From NCBI GenBank assembly GCA_944321455.1, contig CALULI010000006.1, forward strand, positions 310,001 through 374,000: a stretch of DNA of 64,000 nucleotides, in the 5' to 3' direction. The notes under the pieces were generated by a model. It was given only the letters and a program-made list of their open reading frames with translations. It had not been told where the DNA came from and searched no databases. How positions within the stretch are numbered: the first letter of the stretch is position 1; each line of letters starts with the position of its first letter. The position numbers were made by a program, and so were the translations under genes. The DNA comes from an uncultured Eggerthellaceae bacterium. Its GTDB lineage: Bacteria; Actinomycetota; Coriobacteriia; Coriobacteriales; Eggerthellaceae. Shown piece by piece: positions 27,639-34,862 of the stretch.

Positions 27639-28352
27639 TCAACCGCGAAGCACGTCGTCCATTACCGCATAGCGCACACCGTCTATGGAATGGTCGTCGC
27701 CGTCCGGGATGATGTCGAGCCAGCTCCCGTCGCGGTCGCGCTCGTATTCCTTCATGGCGAATTCCTCGAAGGTGAGCGGGCACCGCGCAGGGTCAATCAC
27801 GATCTCCCGCAGCCCTGCCAGCCACTCGTAGGAAAGCTTGCGCATGCGCCCCTTGCGGGCAGGACGTGCCCGGATGCCGAGGTCGCGCCTGTATACGCTC
27901 ATCTGCACCTTGCCGTCAGGCGTGTCATCCACCCACACCACCTGGTCATGGTAGTAGGCTTCCTCACCGGGCTCGTCGGCATAGGTGAGGGAGTCGAGCA
28001 CGATGCGCCCGGTCTCCTCGGGCGTCATCTTGTTGGCAGTGTGCTCCTCGAAGATGATGAGCCGCCGGGATCCTGGCTGTCATTCGCAGCGCACGAACCG
28101 CCACGGGTCGACGGCCCACAGCACCTGCGTGTACACCGAGTCGCGAAGCGTGTTGCCGAACCTCCGCACCACGACCACGTTCACCTCGGGGTTTGCCACG
28201 GTGAGAAGGACAAGGCAAAGCGAAATGAACGAGCTCTTCGTGCTGCCTCGCCCGCCGTGAAGCCAGTAGTGCGTATGCCCGTGCATAATCACGTCGCCGA
28301 GCACGGGGTGGAAGCGTTCGATGCAGAGGTCAGCCGCGCTAGTCGTCGCCAT
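27639..28352 (-). pseudogene. terL: Terminase large subunit, internally deleted and interrupted
   Basis: The frame starts at ATG 28352, overlapping the end of the small-subunit remnant, and carries the Walker A region 'WLHGGRGSTKSSFISL'. After about 90 codons it meets an in-frame TGA (28082-28080) and continues in the same frame with 'RRLIIFEEHTANKMTPEE', 'DLGIRARPARKG', 'GLREIVIDPARCPLTFEEF' and 'DGDDHSIDGVRYAVMDDVL', the C-terminal nuclease part of PBSX-type terminases. A whole protein has over 400 residues; only about 237 codons remain, so the ATPase/nuclease middle is lost. It cannot package DNA. Confidence 0.8.
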
Positions 28353-28478
28353 CGGATGACCTCGCAACCTTGAGCTCCACGCCGAGCGTGATCTGCGGGA
28401 CGTCCTCGCCCTCGGCCTCGGCCCTGCGGGTGGTCTGCGCGTACTCGTCTGGGTACTTGCGCTCGAGCAGCCAGGCGG
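28339..28478 (-). pseudogene. Terminase small subunit, 3' remnant
   Basis: The frame ending at 28339 reads 'AWLLERKYPDEYAQTTRRAE' then 'AEGEDVPQITLGVELKVARS', the usual C-terminal part of a small terminase. Upstream of about 28478 the reading frame gives no terminase-like sequence and the integrase remnant begins on the other strand, so a deletion joined the two. The right limit is approximate. Its last codons overlap the terL start, which is the normal arrangement. Confidence 0.55.
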
Positions 28479-28886
28479 AAGAGCTCGTCAAGATCTGTGT
28501 CAAGCAGACCGACAAGATGCCGGTGTGCTGTTCGAGCACGGGCGGCCGCATCCGCATCGACAACTTCAGCCACTAGTGGGGTATCTGGCGCAAGGAGCAT
28601 GGCTTCGACGGGCTCAAGTTCCACGAGCTTCGGCACACGCAGGCCACACTGCTCCTCGCCAACGGCGTCGACGTCAAGACCGTCCAGAGCAGGCTCGGCC
28701 ATGCCAGCGCGAGCATCACGCTTGATTGGTACGCCCACGTCATCCCGCAGAACGACTACGCGGCGGCAACGATGCTCGGCAACCTGCTCAACGGCAAGCA
28801 AGAGGAAGACGAGCCGAAAGACCCGCAGGAAAACGCTGCTCAGACCCAAGAAGAATCATTCCGGTTGCTCCCTCACGAGAACCTTC

Positions 28887-28900
28887 CCAGAGTCACGGCA
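28887..28900 (+). promoter_or_regulatory. Candidate integrase arm-type site, right end
   Basis: The 14-bp word ccagagtcacggca is identical to 12158-12171 and lies about 70 bp inside the right attachment site, within the integrase remnant. Confidence 0.35.
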
Positions 28901-28922
28901 GAAGGCTCGAAGGGGGCATACG

Positions 28923-28959
28923 AAAACAGGCCAGCTCGTCCAATTAGTGAGCTGACCTG
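28923..28959 (-). terminator. Island-borne terminator for tRNA-fMet
   Basis: On the minus strand CAGGTCAGCTC (28959-28949) pairs with GAGCTGGCCTG (28937-28927), with one G-U wobble, an 11-nt loop and TTTT after it. It lies 10 bp past the tRNA 3' end, where the original terminator (now at 11965-11992) used to be. Confidence 0.75.
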
Positions 28960-28967
28960 CGTCAATG

Positions 28968-29045
<78 letters not shown>

Positions 29046-29076
29046 CTATGTAATTACTGCGTTGCAGCAATAGAGT

Positions 29077-29105
29077 ACTTTATCTAATTGCCTTATCAGA
29101 TGCAA
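29077..29105 (-). promoter_or_regulatory. Promoter of tRNA-fMet
   Basis: On the minus strand TTGCAT (29105-29100), a 17-bp spacer and TAAAGT (29082-29077), placing the start about 25 bp before the tRNA. The -10 box is imperfect. Confidence 0.5.
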
Positions 29106-29141
29106 GTTTTTTCCTGTCTGTTCGCATAATCTCCACAAAAG

Positions 29142-29168
29142 AAGAGGTCCTCATACAGAGGACCTCTT
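29142..29168 (-). terminator. Rho-independent terminator of the hsp20 gene
   Basis: Perfect 10-bp stem (aagaggtcct with aggacctctt), 7-nt loop, then CTTTTGT on the minus strand; about 85 bp after the hsp20 stop. Confidence 0.75.
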
Positions 29169-29253
29169 TGGAGATGTAACGGTTGGTAGTGTGAACAAAG
29201 GGAAAGTTATGGTTAAAACGATCGACCGTCAACAATCGCTTTACTTCAAGTAA

Positions 29254-29694
29254 TTAGTCTTCGATAGCAATCAGACGCTTGCGGTCTTCAGGCTTTGGCA
29301 ATTCCTTCTTAGGAACGTTGATGGTCAAAATGCCATCGGCAAACTTCGCAGAAACATCTCCTTCTGAAATGTCATCGCCAACATAGAAGCTACGGCTGCA
29401 AGAACCGCTGAAGCGCTCCTTGCGCAAGAAGGTGCCGTCTTCTGCCTTTTCTTCGTCCTCATGTTCGGTCTTGGCATTAATGGTCAGATAGCCTTCGTTC
29501 AGTTCAATCTGAACATTTTCCTTCTTGAAACCAGGCAAGTCGATTGCCAACTCATAGCCCTTTTCGGTTTCCTTGATGTCGGTCTTCATCAAAGAAGAGG
29601 TTGAAGCCTTAGGAGAAGGGGTAGTACCGAAAAAACCAAAATCAAAAGGATCACTCATAAAATCATTAAAGAAATTCCTACGTGCTAACATCAT
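29254..29694 (-). CDS. hsp20: Small heat shock protein (Hsp20/alpha-crystallin)
   Basis: A 146-aa ATP-independent holdase chaperone. N-terminal 'RRNFFNDFMSDPFDFGFF' is followed by an alpha-crystallin domain from about residue 40: 'TDIKETEKGYELAIDLPGFK', 'NVQIELNEGYLTINA', 'RSFYVGDDISEGDVSAKFAD', ending 'GILTINVPKKE', which includes the conserved GxLxI-like strand. It is a single-gene unit with its own CIRCE-controlled promoter and terminator. The very short C-terminal tail is usual for the class. Confidence 0.95.
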   Translation of the reverse strand: MMLARRNFFNDFMSDPFDFGFFGTTPSPKASTSSLMKTDIKETEKGYELAIDLPGFKKENVQIELNEGYLTINAKTEHEDEEKAEDGTFLRKERFSGSCSRSFYVGDDISEGDVSAKFADGILTINVPKKELPKPEDRKRLIAIED

Positions 29695-29779
29695 TTGTCA
29701 TCTCCATTTCGTTTGGGACACAACGTATGCTTTCTCAAACCTTGTATGCCTTGTGTCCGTATCTCTTTTAACGATTTTT

Positions 29780-29807
29780 ATTATAGGAGCATTTTTAGCA
29801 CTCTCAA
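29780..29807 (-). promoter_or_regulatory. Promoter of hsp20
   Basis: On the minus strand TTGAGA (29807-29802), 16-bp spacer, TATAAT (29785-29780). The -35 box lies inside the CIRCE operator. The 5' leader would be about 80 nt. Confidence 0.7.
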
Positions 29808-29821
29808 GCCGAGAGTGCTAA
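29795..29821. promoter_or_regulatory. CIRCE operator (HrcA site)
   Basis: Perfect TTAGCACTC-N9-GAGTGCTAA (29795-29803 and 29813-29821), the consensus HrcA binding site. It overlaps the -35 box of the hsp20 promoter, so HrcA should block RNA polymerase until heat shock. Confidence 0.92.
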
Positions 29822-29942
29822 ATGGTACCGTTCTGTAAGATTCCGCCTGGAGCAGCAACGTTCGTCACAGACATGCAATTCATTTGCTACACGTATGAAA
29901 CATGAGGAATATTTTATTACCTAAAAGGATTAAATTATTATT

Positions 29943-30200
29943 ATGAGAACAAAACTCGATCCACGTTTCAACCAGCCCAAAGAAACTATGTTTACCAGCA
30001 GTGCACAGCTTGGAAGCATTATTAGATTACGCCGTAAGGAACTTGGTTATACCCAAACTGACATTGCTAATTTCATGGGATGCAGCCAAAGATTAGTAAG
30101 CGAAATTGAACGTGGTAAACCAACGGCAGCCTTCGAAACCGTACTACGAATGGCTAACGGTCTTGGTATAGACCTTATAGCCGCGATTCGAGGAAAATAG
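29943..30200 (+). CDS. XRE-family regulator, HipB-like
   Basis: An 85-aa protein with a helix-turn-helix of the Cro/C1 type: 'LGSIIRLRRKELGYTQTDIA', 'GCSQRLVSEIERGKP', 'FETVLRMANGLGIDL'. The layout and the ending 'IAAIRGK' resemble HipB antitoxins, but no hipA kinase gene follows; the next gene is menEC on the opposite strand. It is one of very few plus-strand backbone genes. It could be an orphan antitoxin or a general repressor. Confidence 0.8.
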   Translation: MRTKLDPRFNQPKETMFTSSAQLGSIIRLRRKELGYTQTDIANFMGCSQRLVSEIERGKPTAAFETVLRMANGLGIDLIAAIRGK

Positions 30201-30302
30201 TCATTGCGTTTCTCAGGTGAACAAACTGGTAGACCCTCTTTTAAAAGGAGTCTCTGATCGAGCTGAAGCAATCCTTGGATAGTGGGCATTACTTTAATGC
30301 CA

Positions 30303-33011
30303 CTATCCCGTGATGAACGCCTGATCAATCAGAATTGATTTCAGATAGTCGTCGTTGAGCTTGCAACCAAGACCTGCTTCATAGCCTGACTGGTTCAGCG
30401 TCAGCATACCCTGATCCAATACTGTAGCAGGAACGCAGCTATCCTGGTTGAAGTAGAACGTGTAGTCTGAAATATCGCCAATCATGGTTACGGTAGGCAG
30501 CGTTTCGAATGCTGCATGCATACGCTTTGATACACCCGTATCAAACATACCGCCCATCCACACATCAATGTTGTATTCAGATGCCCACTGGCAAAAATCA
30601 AGCGCAGGTTGAATGCCACCAAACTTGGAAATTTTCACGGTGTAGCAGCGCAAGTTACTAAACGCCATAGCAGCCGTCATGTCTTGAGCCGTTACCACCG
30701 ATTCATCCAAGCAAACAGGCGTTGCAATGGTTTCCTGCAGTAAGCTCAAGCGCTCAAAGATATTAGTTATGCCTGATGAAGGTACGTAGTTCGGATCAAG
30801 CGGCTCTTCTATGCACGCAATGTTGAGCGCATCAAAGCGATGCAACACATCCAGGTATTCTTCGCTAAAGCTTTGATTTGCATCAAGCATAATAATTAAA
30901 TCGGGGTGCTTTTCGCGCACAGCCTTCACCTTTTCGAAGGCGGAATCAGGCGAAATTTTAATCTTGACGCGCTTATATCCTGCCGCAACCGCTGCATCAA
31001 CCGCCGCCACCGTGTCATCATCCGACATGATGCCAATCACAACACCACCAGGCACCTGCTTCTTCGCGGGATCGCCACCAATTAACTGGCTCAGTGGCTG
31101 GGAAACAATCTTGCCGTACAAGTCCCAGATGGCAGGCTCAACAGATGCCTTGGCCATAGGATATTTTGCCAAGTAAGGAAACGTTGCCAGCGAACGGGAA
31201 ACTTCACGCGGATGCAGGTAGCGTTCATTGGTAACCACCGACGCAATGCGCGTGCGCACCACTTCGTAGTCTTCAGCAATAGTTTCAGGTAGATACCAGT
31301 TAGTTGCAAACGAAACGCATTCGCCAATACCCGTACGCCCTGCCCAGTCAGTCACGCGAACAAAGAAGGATTCGCGGTCCTTAACGCGCGCCTTTGCCGT
31401 ACCAACTTCTGCCATAGGCTGCTTGACGCGCAAAAGTTCAATGCTCTTGATATCAATGCGGCGATCATACAGCTTCTTCAGTGCCACCACATCGGTCTTG
31501 CCCGCCGTTATGCGCGGGAATTCTGGCAGCACCAAAATGTGCTTGGGGTGCTGCAAGTGAGACATGCGTGGCTCAAGGAAATCATGAATCATGTGCGCAA
31601 ATTCCTGCGGACACGTTGCCGCGCGAACGCCTGTCTCCTGCGGATCAAGACCAAGCTGTTCGTGGTCGCGCTTGATAGTTTCTGCCGAATAATCAGCTTC
31701 TACAAATGCAACAGGACGATACCCCCACGTTTCGTCAGCCGTGCCGAAGACGCACGCATCCTTAACACCAGGAATGCGCAAAATAGCGCCGCGAACTTCT
31801 TCGGGATAGATGTTTTCGCCACCAGAAATAATGACGTCATCCACGCGCTCAAGAACGTGCAAAAAGCCATCGCGATCCATATAGCCACGATCACCCGTCA
31901 CAAACCAACCATCAGCGCTAAACGATCCGCGCGCGTTGAGGTATCCCTTGAAAACACCAGGACCCTTCACGTGCACCTGGCCGATGCCCTTTTGGTTAGG
32001 ACGCATGATGCGCACTTCGTAGCCGGGCAGAAGCTGCAGTCCACCATCGAAGCTGCGGTTGATAGGAGCAAGCGCAAGAGCACTGCACGTTTCAGTCATG
32101 CCATAGCTGGCATACACACGCGCCTTGGCTCGAAGCGCCTTGCGCAGCGTTTTGTTGTTGAGCGCCGCGCCGCCTAACATGATGCATTCGTATTGCGAAA
32201 TAATGCGGTCGTGGTCATTTTCCAGCAGATCAACCAGCATTTTGTCCACAACAGAAATATGAGTTGCCTTAAACGTCATGACGTCATTTAAGATGCGCGA
32301 TGGAACATAGCGCTCATACAAAATGAACTGGCTTTCGTTGAGCAAGGAGCGCACCATAACCTGCAAGCCACCAACGTGGCACATGGGCAAAATAAGCTGC
32401 CACACACCACGACGGGGGCGCATTAACGCCGTTGTTGCAGCATCGGCAGACCCCATCAAGGCTTCCCACGTAAGCATGGTTGCCTTTGGCGTGCCCGATG
32501 TGCCCGACGTAAACATGACAATACCGCATTTCTTGGGCTTGAATTTTTCTTCATGCTGGCGCGCATACGTAAAGGCTGCCAGCGCATGAGGCGTGGTTGG
32601 CACGGTGCCATTTTTCGCCACGTCATACATGCTAAAGCCCAGCGCATCCACAATCATGCGACGAATAGCCTTGTCAGTAAGAACCATAATGTCGTGTTCG
32701 TGAACGGCGCTTTCAAGTTCAACCTTGCGAAGACGCTGTTCTTCTTCAGACAAGCGCGGATTCAGCGTTGCTAACGTAAAGCCACCGTAGGCTGCAGCCA
32801 GTGCCAAGAATACAAATTCGGGTCCGTTATACAACGAACACGCCACGTGTGATCCTTGCGAAACGCCGCGCTTGGCAAGCTCTTGGGCCAGCGCCGCAGA
32901 CAGCATGCGCGTCTGAGCATACGAAAACGACTGCGTTTCCTTGTCTGACTGGTTGTAGAAGAAAATCTTGCTGCCGTTAACTTGTGCTAAATGTCCTAAT
33001 GCAGTAATCAT
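30303..33011 (-). CDS. menEC: Fused o-succinylbenzoate-CoA ligase / o-succinylbenzoate synthase
   Basis: A 902-aa two-domain enzyme of menaquinone synthesis. Residues 1 to about 515 are an acyl-CoA ligase: AMP-binding loop 'TSGTSGTPK' (168-176), 'YGMTETCSA', 'TGDRGYMDRDGFLHVLERVD' and the late lysine motif 'ITAGKTDVV'. Residues about 519-902 are an enolase-superfamily synthase: KxK at 683/685, metal ligands Asp710, Glu735 or 736 and Asp769, and the acid/base Lys in 'VKISKFGG' (about 793-796). The MenC part makes o-succinylbenzoate by dehydration, the MenE part activates it with CoA and ATP. It is last in the men series; a GTG or ATG start follows menB by 23 bp. Both active sites look complete. 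Confidence 0.93.
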   Translation of the reverse strand: MITALGHLAQVNGSKIFFYNQSDKETQSFSYAQTRMLSAALAQELAKRGVSQGSHVACSLYNGPEFVFLALAAAYGGFTLATLNPRLSEEEQRLRKVELESAVHEHDIMVLTDKAIRRMIVDALGFSMYDVAKNGTVPTTPHALAAFTYARQHEEKFKPKKCGIVMFTSGTSGTPKATMLTWEALMGSADAATTALMRPRRGVWQLILPMCHVGGLQVMVRSLLNESQFILYERYVPSRILNDVMTFKATHISVVDKMLVDLLENDHDRIISQYECIMLGGAALNNKTLRKALRAKARVYASYGMTETCSALALAPINRSFDGGLQLLPGYEVRIMRPNQKGIGQVHVKGPGVFKGYLNARGSFSADGWFVTGDRGYMDRDGFLHVLERVDDVIISGGENIYPEEVRGAILRIPGVKDACVFGTADETWGYRPVAFVEADYSAETIKRDHEQLGLDPQETGVRAATCPQEFAHMIHDFLEPRMSHLQHPKHILVLPEFPRITAGKTDVVALKKLYDRRIDIKSIELLRVKQPMAEVGTAKARVKDRESFFVRVTDWAGRTGIGECVSFATNWYLPETIAEDYEVVRTRIASVVTNERYLHPREVSRSLATFPYLAKYPMAKASVEPAIWDLYGKIVSQPLSQLIGGDPAKKQVPGGVVIGIMSDDDTVAAVDAAVAAGYKRVKIKISPDSAFEKVKAVREKHPDLIIMLDANQSFSEEYLDVLHRFDALNIACIEEPLDPNYVPSSGITNIFERLSLLQETIATPVCLDESVVTAQDMTAAMAFSNLRCYTVKISKFGGIQPALDFCQWASEYNIDVWMGGMFDTGVSKRMHAAFETLPTVTMIGDISDYTFYFNQDSCVPATVLDQGMLTLNQSGYEAGLGCKLNDDYLKSILIDQAFITG

Positions 33012-33034
33012 GACGTCACTTTTACCTTTAATTC

Positions 33035-33874
33035 CTAGGGAAACTTAGGGAACTGATCAAAGTCTGGGTCGCGGTGTTCCTTGAACGCATCGCGTCCTTC
33101 CATGGCTTCGGCGGTGGTGTAGTACAGAAGCGTTGCATCGCCTGCAAACTGCTGCAAGCCAGCCAAGCCATCCGTTGCCGCATTAAATGATGCCTTCATG
33201 AAGCGCAAAGCCGTTGGAGACAGCTTTAGCATCTCACGTGCCCACGAAACGCATTCCGCTTCCAATTCCTCAAACGGAACTACCTTGTTGACCAGGCCCA
33301 TTTCAAGTGCTTCAGCTGCCGAATACTGACGGCAAAGATACCAAATTTCGCGTGCCTTCTTCTGGCCAACAATGGCCGCCAAATAGCCTGCGCCATACCC
33401 TGCATCAAAGCTACCAACGCGAGGACCCGTCTGGCCAAACTTGGCCGTTTCGGCTGCGATGGAAAGGTCACACAGAATGTGGAGCACATGACCGCCGCCA
33501 ATGGCATAGCCGTTGACCATAGCAATCACGGGCTTAGGCACAACGCGAATCAAGCGTTGCACATCAAGAATATTCAAGCGCGGAATATTGTCTTCGCCCA
33601 CATAGCCACCAACGCCGCGCTTCTTCTGGTCTCCACCAGAGCAGAAGGCTTCGTCTTCGTGGCGGCCACCATGATTAGCGCCCGTCAAAATGATGACACC
33701 AATCGAAGAATCATCACGTGCCTCTGAAAACGCATCGTAGAGTTCGTGCGCGGTAAGGGGCGTAAACGCATTGCGGCGCTCAGGACGATTGATGGTAATT
33801 TTTGCGATGCCATCCATCGTTTCGTAAATGATTTCTTGATACTCTTTTGCTTTCTTCCACGGAAAATCCGTCAT
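33035..33874 (-). CDS. menB: 1,4-dihydroxy-2-naphthoyl-CoA synthase
   Basis: A 279-aa crotonase-fold enzyme that closes the second ring of o-succinylbenzoyl-CoA. '[20 protein letters not shown]', '[11 protein letters not shown]', '[16 protein letters not shown]', '[20 protein letters not shown]' and 'FPKFP' at the C-terminus are MenB hallmarks. It lies between menH and menEC on the same strand, only 11 bp after menH, and supplies the step after the MenE domain. Confidence 0.97.
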   Translation of the reverse strand: MTDFPWKKAKEYQEIIYETMDGIAKITINRPERRNAFTPLTAHELYDAFSEARDDSSIGVIILTGANHGGRHEDEAFCSGGDQKKRGVGGYVGEDNIPRLNILDVQRLIRVVPKPVIAMVNGYAIGGGHVLHILCDLSIAAETAKFGQTGPRVGSFDAGYGAGYLAAIVGQKKAREIWYLCRQYSAAEALEMGLVNKVVPFEELEAECVSWAREMLKLSPTALRFMKASFNAATDGLAGLQQFAGDATLLYYTTAEAMEGRDAFKEHRDPDFDQFPKFP

Positions 33875-33885
33875 TCGTTCCTCCT

Positions 33886-34782
33886 TTAAATAAGGGACTT
33901 AAGAAAAGTATACAGCGCGTCTACGAACTGGTCAGGCTGTTCGATATGAATATTGTGACCCGCCTGAGAAATTGTTATAACTTTTGAGCCGTCGCGGTGT
34001 TTTTGCGCCGTTTCGAAGGCTTGGTCAAGCCGCGCAGCCTCTGCCTGATACTTACTATCAAGCTCCCCTGCCATATACAGCACAGGCTTTTCGCAGTGCA
34101 CAAGAGCTTCGCACCCATCTAACATGTTCTCTTTACCCAAACCTTTGAGCACTAAAACCAACAGTTCAGGGTTGTTAGCTAAGCGCCCCAGATGAATTTT
34201 TTGGCGAACGTCTTCGGAAAGGTTCTTCTGCGATTCAAAAAGCGGCAGGTTTTCCCAAAACGCAATGAAGTCCTCAAAGGGCATGGTCTCTAAACGCTCG
34301 ATGGTTTTTGCATTGGCTATGCGAAAGGCTTCACGCTGCTCTTCAGAATGAGGGCCAAGCGCGGATGATTCAATAACCACTGCCAGAACCGAAGCGGTCA
34401 GTTCAGGCTTGGTAGAAATGATCTGTTCTACCACGCGTCCGCCCAGCGAATAACCACCTAAAACGAAGGGGCGCTGCGCACAAAATTCGTCTACTACCGC
34501 ACTAACCTGCTGGGCTGCTCCCTCAAACGTGAAGGCCCCTTCTGCCTGAGGATTCTTGATTTCAGTCAGGCCGTGACCAGCAAGTTCAGGTGCGATAACA
34601 AACCAATCCTTTGCCAGTGCGTTAGCCACTGTGTCCCATATAACAGCGGTCTGCATAAACCCATGCAGCAACACCAGCGGCGTGTTGTCAGGATTGCCCC
34701 ACAGATGAACTGCCGTTTTTGCCGATGTTTTTCCAAGAGCATGGTGAACCCATGTTATTTCATGCGGATAGGTACTGTTCAT
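33886..34782 (-). CDS. menH: Alpha/beta hydrolase, SHCHC synthase
   Basis: A 298-aa alpha/beta hydrolase. '[15 protein letters not shown]' (oxyanion region), the nucleophile elbow 'GGYSLGGRV' and '[12 protein letters not shown]' with the final His are visible. In MenH this fold eliminates pyruvate to give 2-succinyl-6-hydroxy-2,4-cyclohexadiene-1-carboxylate. Position between menD and menB supports this role; a generic esterase is the alternative. The gap to menD (about 60 bp) contains degenerate 19-bp repeats. Confidence 0.85.
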   Translation of the reverse strand: MNSTYPHEITWVHHALGKTSAKTAVHLWGNPDNTPLVLLHGFMQTAVIWDTVANALAKDWFVIAPELAGHGLTEIKNPQAEGAFTFEGAAQQVSAVVDEFCAQRPFVLGGYSLGGRVVEQIISTKPELTASVLAVVIESSALGPHSEEQREAFRIANAKTIERLETMPFEDFIAFWENLPLFESQKNLSEDVRQKIHLGRLANNPELLVLVLKGLGKENMLDGCEALVHCEKPVLYMAGELDSKYQAEAARLDQAFETAQKHRDGSKVITISQAGHNIHIEQPDQFVDALYTFLKSLI

Positions 34783-34805
34783 GCGCTTATCATCTGCTTT
34801 CTTTT

Positions 34806-34862
34806 AGCGTTGGTGCGGCCATTCAGCGTTGGTAATGCCATTCATCGCTGGTACGGCTGATA
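34806..34862. repeat. Degenerate 19-bp tandem repeat at the menD 3' end
   Basis: agcgttggtgcggccattc (34806-34824) is followed by agcgttggtaatgccattc (34825-34843) and a weaker third copy (atcgctggtacggctgat). The menD stop codon lies within the array. Confidence 0.5.

Noticed and set aside
28289-28849. A 186-codon minus-strand gene across the right end of the island
   Set aside because: Most of it is antisense to the integrase remnant; only the part after about 28478, in a different frame, has terminase-like sequence.
29943-30200. A complete HipBA toxin-antitoxin module
   Set aside because: Only the HipB-like part exists; no HipA kinase frame is present on either side.
30277-30308. Terminator at the end of menEC
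   Set aside because: The inverted repeat ggatagtgg...ccactatcc is strong, but neither strand has a T run after it and it overlaps the menEC stop.
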